The translations under genes and the position numbers were made by a program. The notes below the pieces were generated by a model. That model was not told where the DNA came from and did not search any database. It was given only the letters and a program-made list of their open reading frames with translations. This document shows positions 52,155 to 55,377 of a DNA stretch of 55,377 bases, one piece after another; position 1 is the first letter of the stretch, and each line of letters begins with the position of its first letter. Origin of the DNA: Gammaproteobacteria bacterium (GTDB lineage: Bacteria > Pseudomonadota > Gammaproteobacteria > Steroidobacterales > Steroidobacteraceae). Location: positions 50,454 to 105,830 of the forward strand of contig PLET01000043.1 in the NCBI GenBank assembly GCA_003137095.1, written 5' to 3'.

Positions 52155-53275
52155 GGATCCTGCACCTCGATCCGGACGACGTCGACAACCCGCTGTCGGG
52201 AGGCGGTCCGGTGCGCACGCTGGAGATCTACCGCCGCCTGGCGCGCCGCCACGAGATCACGGTGCTGACGCCGACCTTTCCCGGCTCCACCCCCGGCCTC
52301 GAGCGCGCAGGGATCCAATACCGGCGCCTCGGCCGCAAGATCGGCGATCACGGCTCCTCGCATCATCTGACTTTTCTGGCGAGCCTGCCGCGGGCGGTGC
52401 GGCGCCATGATTACGACATTCTGATCGAGGATCTGATGCCGCCCTGCTCGGCCACCTGGACCCCCTGGTTCGCGCGCGCCGACCGCCCGCTGATCGCCTC
52501 GGTGCAGTGGTTCTTCGCACGCGAGTACACCCGCCGCCTGCGCCTGCCCTTCCACTGGGGCGAGGAGTACGGCATCCGCATGTACCGCCATTTTGTGGTG
52601 CTCACCCGCTCCATGCAGGAACTCATCGAATCGCGCCACCGCCGCGCGAATTGCCGGCTGATCCCGAACGGCGTGGACGACGCGCTGTTCGCACCCGCGC
52701 CCGCCGCCGGCGATTTCATGCTGTATCTCGGGCGCCTGCAGATCCAGGCCAAGGGGCTCGACCTGCTGCTCGAGGCGCTCGCACAGATCCCCGCCGCCGA
52801 ACGCATTCCCCTGGTGGTGGCCGGCAGCGGCCACGAGATGCAGGCCTGGGAGCGGCTGCTCGAGGCCTCCTCGATGCGGCCGTGGGTGCGCTGCGTCGGC
52901 CACGTCGATGCGGCCGAGCGCAACCGGCTGCTCGCGGGCTGCCGCTTCCTGGTGATGCCCTCGCGCATCGAGACCTTCGGCATGACCATCGCCGAGGCGA
53001 ACGCCGCGGCCAAGCCGGTGATCGTCTGGGATCTGCCGCCGATGAACGAGGTCGCGGCGCCGGCGAGCCTCAAGGTGCCCCCCTTCGACACCGCGGCCTA
53101 CGCCGCGGCGATACGCGCGCTGACGGCGGCAAGCGATGCCGAGCTTGAGAACCGCGGTGCCGCCGCCCGGCTCTGGGCGCGCCGCTACGACTGGGACGCC
53201 GCCGCACTGGCGCAGGAGAACTTCTACCTCGAGGTGATCGAAGCGCGCCGCGCCCGCAGCGTGCCGACCGCCTGA
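52151..53275 (+). CDS. GT4 family glycosyltransferase
   Basis: A 374-residue GT-B glycosyltransferase. The N-terminal SGGGPVRTLEIYRRLARRHEITVLTP is the acceptor-side Rossmann start, and the C-terminal FMLYLGRLQIQAKGLDLLLEAL and MPSRIETFGMTIAEANAAAKPVIVWD contain the E-x7-E donor-binding motif (Glu in RIETFGMTIAEAN). It retains the anomeric configuration. It acts on the cytoplasmic face to extend the repeat unit; the sugar cannot be predicted. Overlaps the flippase by 4 bases and is 2 bases from the first acyltransferase. Confidence 0.92.
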   Translation: MRILHLDPDDVDNPLSGGGPVRTLEIYRRLARRHEITVLTPTFPGSTPGLERAGIQYRRLGRKIGDHGSSHHLTFLASLPRAVRRHDYDILIEDLMPPCSATWTPWFARADRPLIASVQWFFAREYTRRLRLPFHWGEEYGIRMYRHFVVLTRSMQELIESRHRRANCRLIPNGVDDALFAPAPAAGDFMLYLGRLQIQAKGLDLLLEALAQIPAAERIPLVVAGSGHEMQAWERLLEASSMRPWVRCVGHVDAAERNRLLAGCRFLVMPSRIETFGMTIAEANAAAKPVIVWDLPPMNEVAAPASLKVPPFDTAAYAAAIRALTAASDAELENRGAAARLWARRYDWDAAALAQENFYLEVIEARRARSVPTA

Positions 53276-53277
53276 TC

Positions 53278-53829
53278 ATGGCCGCACCCTCCCAAGCCCC
53301 GAACTGGTCGCAGACGCGTTCCTTCATCCGCGAGGATTTCAAGCGCCTGTGCGCGGCGTATGACGGAGGCACCCTGTCGCGGCGCGTGTACTGGTTCTTT
53401 CTGCCGAATTTCCAGGCGGTGCTGCTGTATCGCGTGTGCCGCCATCTGTATCTTCGCAACTGGCGGCGCAGCGCGCGGCTCCTGTCCCTGGCCGCGCAGC
53501 GCCTGACCGGCGCCGAGATCTCGCCCGCCGCCGCCATCGGTCCGGGCTGTCTCATCGGCCATGCCTTCGGCATGATCGTGTTCGGCAGCTTCGGTGCGCG
53601 CTGCACCTTTCTCGGCCAGTGCGCGGCCATGGGCAACGGCATCGCGCCCGGCTATCCCGTGGTGGGCGACGATGTGATCTTCGGCATCCAGGCGATGGCC
53701 TTAGGGCCGGTGCGCATCGGCAACCGCGCCCGGCTGGGTCCGGCGGCGGTGGTGAATCGCGACGTGCCGGACGACGCGGTGGTGCTGGTGCTGCCCGCCA
53801 ACCCGATCCGCTCGCGGAGCGGCGCTTGA
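53278..53829 (+). CDS. Serine acetyltransferase-like left-handed beta-helix acyltransferase 1
   Basis: A 183-residue LbetaH acyltransferase. N-terminal helices (1-75; RVYWFFLPNFQAVLLYRVCRHLYLRNW) precede hexapeptide repeats (ISPAAAIGPGCLIGHAFGMIVFG... PVVGDDVIFGIQAMALGPVRIGNRARLGPAAVV). The catalytic His is in LIGHAFG. The CysE-like family includes polysaccharide O-acetyltransferases, which fits this operon. Paralog of the next gene (about half of positions alike by eye), so duplication is probable. Overlaps it by 4 bases (TTGA). Confidence 0.88.
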   Translation: MAAPSQAPNWSQTRSFIREDFKRLCAAYDGGTLSRRVYWFFLPNFQAVLLYRVCRHLYLRNWRRSARLLSLAAQRLTGAEISPAAAIGPGCLIGHAFGMIVFGSFGARCTFLGQCAAMGNGIAPGYPVVGDDVIFGIQAMALGPVRIGNRARLGPAAVVNRDVPDDAVVLVLPANPIRSRSGA

Positions 53830-54410
53830 GCGGCGCGCAGGAGCAGCTCTCCTTCGCGCAAACGCGCGCGCTCATGCGCTCGGATTTCGAGCGCCTGGTG
53901 GGCTGGTACGGCGGCGGTTCGCTGCCCCAGCGCGTGTTCTGGTACTTCCAGCCGAATTACCAGGCGCTGTTCTTCTACCGCCTGTACCGTTGGCTGTTCG
54001 TCAAAGGCTGGAAGAACAGCGCGCGGCTCTTGTTCCTGTACTCGCTGTACGCCACGGGCGTCGAGATCTCGCCCACCACCTCGATCGGCGCGGCCTGCCT
54101 GCTCGAACACGCCTTCGGCATCATCCTGTGCGGCAGGATCGGCGCGCGCTGCTCCTTCGCCGGGCAATGCGGCACGGGCGGCGGTATCGGCGAGGGCGAC
54201 ATCGGCGGCGGACCGGGTTTGCCGGTGGTCGGCGACGATGTGCGGTTCGGACCCAAGGCACTGGTGCTCGGCCCCATCCGCATCGGCAGCCGCGTGGCCA
54301 TCGGCGCATCGGCTATCGTGACCGTGGAGGTGCCGGATGACTCCGAGGTGCTGCCGCTGCCGTCGAAGATCATCCGCGTGAAGATGGGCCGGGCGGAGAG
54401 CGCGCCGTGA
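53826..54410 (+). CDS. Serine acetyltransferase-like left-handed beta-helix acyltransferase 2
   Basis: A 194-residue paralog of the previous gene with the same layout: helical start (RVFWYFQPNYQALFFYRLYRWLFVKGW), then hexapeptide repeats (ISPTTSIGAACLLEHAFGIILCG) with a catalytic His in LLEHAFG, and a Gly-rich insert (GTGGGIGEGDIGGGPG, ~115-130) missing in paralog 1. It probably O-acylates a second position or sugar of the repeat unit. The TTG start is inferred from the TTGA overlap with the previous stop and the in-frame alignment of the two paralogs from residue 5. Confidence 0.87.
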   Translation: MSGAQEQLSFAQTRALMRSDFERLVGWYGGGSLPQRVFWYFQPNYQALFFYRLYRWLFVKGWKNSARLLFLYSLYATGVEISPTTSIGAACLLEHAFGIILCGRIGARCSFAGQCGTGGGIGEGDIGGGPGLPVVGDDVRFGPKALVLGPIRIGSRVAIGASAIVTVEVPDDSEVLPLPSKIIRVKMGRAESAP

Positions 54411-55342
54411 TCGACGTGTCGGTGATCATCGTCAACTGGAAGGTGCGCGATCTGCTGCGCCAATGCCTGGCATCGCTCGGCACGCACTCGGGCCTGCTGC
54501 CCGCGAACCTGCAGGTGATCGTGGTCGACAACGATTCCGGCGACGGCAGCGTGCAGATGGTGACCGGCGAATTCCCCGGGGTCGCGCTCATCGCCAATGC
54601 CGACAATCCCGGCTTCGGCCGCGCCAACAACCAGGCCCTGCCGCTGTGCACCGGGCGTTACCTGCTGCTGCTCAACCCCGACACCTTGGTGCTGGATGGG
54701 GCGGTGCGCCGCATGATGCAACGCATGGACGAGCTGCCCGATGTGGCGGTGCTCGGCTGCCGTCTGCTCAACGCCGACGGCAGCCTGCAGCGCTGGACCG
54801 GGGGCGCCTTTCCGCGCCTCTCCAACGTCGCCGCGCATTATTTGTTTTTGGACCGGCTGCTGCCGCGCGCGCTGCGCCCGCCCACCCTCTACCTGGACCA
54901 CGACGTGACCGCCGACAAGGACGTCGACTGGGTGAGCGGCGCCTGCATGATGCTGCGGGCCCCGCTGCTCGGCGGCAGGCTCTTCGATCCGGCGTTCTTC
55001 ATGTACGGCGAGGACATGGAACTGTGCCATCGCCTGAAGACGGCGGGCCACCGCGTGCTCTACAGCCCGGTGGCCTCCATCATCCACTACCAGGGTGCGA
55101 GCATGAAGCAACAGCAGGGTGACGTGCTGCTCTCCTCGCTGAAGGGTCCGCGCCAGTTCTACCGTCAGACGCGCGGCGAGGGTGCGCTGCTGTGGATCGA
55201 CTCGCTCACCGTGGCGGGCTTCGCGCTGCGCTGTGCGCTGTACACCGTCGCCGCGTGGCTGCGGCCGCGGGCCGGCTACGCGGCCAAGGCCGCCTCCAGC
55301 AAAGACCTGATGCATCGCGCATGGCGTATCCAGCACGGCTGA
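54407..55342 (+). CDS. GT2 family glycosyltransferase
   Basis: A 311-residue inverting GT-A glycosyltransferase. It has SVIIVNWKVRDLLRQCLASL, VVDNDSGDGS (nucleotide site), NPGFGRANNQAL, LLLNPDTLVL (metal-binding DxD equivalent, PDT) and MYGEDMELCHRLKTAGHRV (catalytic ED). This is the rhamnosyl-transferase-like WbbL type, with a C-terminal tail that may lie on the membrane. GTG start within the previous stop (GTGA). The operon appears to continue past the window end. Confidence 0.93.
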   Translation: MIDVSVIIVNWKVRDLLRQCLASLGTHSGLLPANLQVIVVDNDSGDGSVQMVTGEFPGVALIANADNPGFGRANNQALPLCTGRYLLLLNPDTLVLDGAVRRMMQRMDELPDVAVLGCRLLNADGSLQRWTGGAFPRLSNVAAHYLFLDRLLPRALRPPTLYLDHDVTADKDVDWVSGACMMLRAPLLGGRLFDPAFFMYGEDMELCHRLKTAGHRVLYSPVASIIHYQGASMKQQQGDVLLSSLKGPRQFYRQTRGEGALLWIDSLTVAGFALRCALYTVAAWLRPRAGYAAKAASSKDLMHRAWRIQHG

Positions 55343-55377
55343 GGGCGCGGCCGCGTGCGCCCGGCGCGGTGCTCGGC
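55343..55377. other. Window edge, no gene called
   Basis: The last 35 bases are GC-rich. A GTG at 55354 could start a further operon gene, but too little is visible to say. Confidence 0.3.

Noticed and set aside
53975-55336. A 453-codon minus-strand open frame over the acyltransferase and GT2 genes
   Set aside because: The plus-strand frames carry complete GT2 and hexapeptide-repeat motifs; the minus frame has none.

Overview
The window is GC-rich (roughly two-thirds G+C by eye), densely coded DNA from a Gram-negative bacterium. Supporting signs are a TonB-dependent receptor, Tat and lipoprotein export signals, a Wza-type outer-membrane export lipoprotein, a near-consensus Fur box and periplasmic c-type cytochromes. 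The gene families suit a soil or freshwater proteobacterium, perhaps a Steroidobacter- or Xanthomonas-like gammaproteobacterium, but the sequence alone does not prove this. I found no rRNA, tRNA, CRISPR array, insertion sequence or prophage. GTG and TTG starts are common, and ATGA/GTGA/TTGA stop-start overlaps are the rule.

Layout. (1) 1-10.2 kb, mostly housekeeping: the end of uvrA, a degenerate cobS with cobC, an S9 peptidase, an orphan carrier-like/thioesterase protein, an unknown protein, osmC, a TraB/GumN-like protein and a pirin. (2) 10.2-32.5 kb, a catabolic island: an IclR regulator, two Tat-exported DapA-superfamily proteins, two cytochrome-fused PQQ dehydrogenases, a TonB receptor, a cytochrome c/helix-hairpin-helix fusion, a YVTN propeller, a Tat-exported COG3618-type lactonase, an SGNH esterase, a secreted cupin, a carbohydrate-binding/PKD protein, an LldD-type lactate dehydrogenase, an ACS-type MFS transporter, a Tat-exported enolase-superfamily dehydratase, a diketo-acid hydrolase (FAH family) and an SDR. 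(3) 32.6-43.7 kb, a carrier-protein biosynthetic cluster without any NRPS/PKS megasynthase: NTF2-like protein, alpha/beta hydrolase, a SerRS-like amino acid:[carrier protein] ligase, acyl-CoA dehydrogenase, carrier protein, PLP decarboxylase, Cys/Met-metabolism PLP enzyme, FATP-like ligase, FabG-like SDR, AMP ligase and a second carrier protein. (4) 43.7-55.4 kb, an exopolysaccharide operon: a frameshifted CelD/FemAB-like pseudogene, then DUF1972 glycosyltransferase, Wza, Wzz, a split tyrosine-kinase-like ATPase, Wzy, Wzx, GT4, two tandem acyltransferases and GT2.

How the parts work together (inference). Region 2 reads as a largely periplasmic non-phosphorylative route for a deoxysugar such as L-fucose or L-rhamnose. 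PQQ enzymes would oxidise the sugar and a Tat lactonase and Tat dehydratase would make the 2-keto-3-deoxy acid. The MFS carrier would import it, and the SDR and FAH-family hydrolase would yield pyruvate plus L-lactate, which LldD oxidises. A 12-base motif recurs in the island's promoters and may mark one regulon. Region 3 probably loads an amino acid onto a carrier protein with a tRNA-synthetase relative and modifies it there. Whether the product decorates the polysaccharide of region 4 or is a free metabolite is open.
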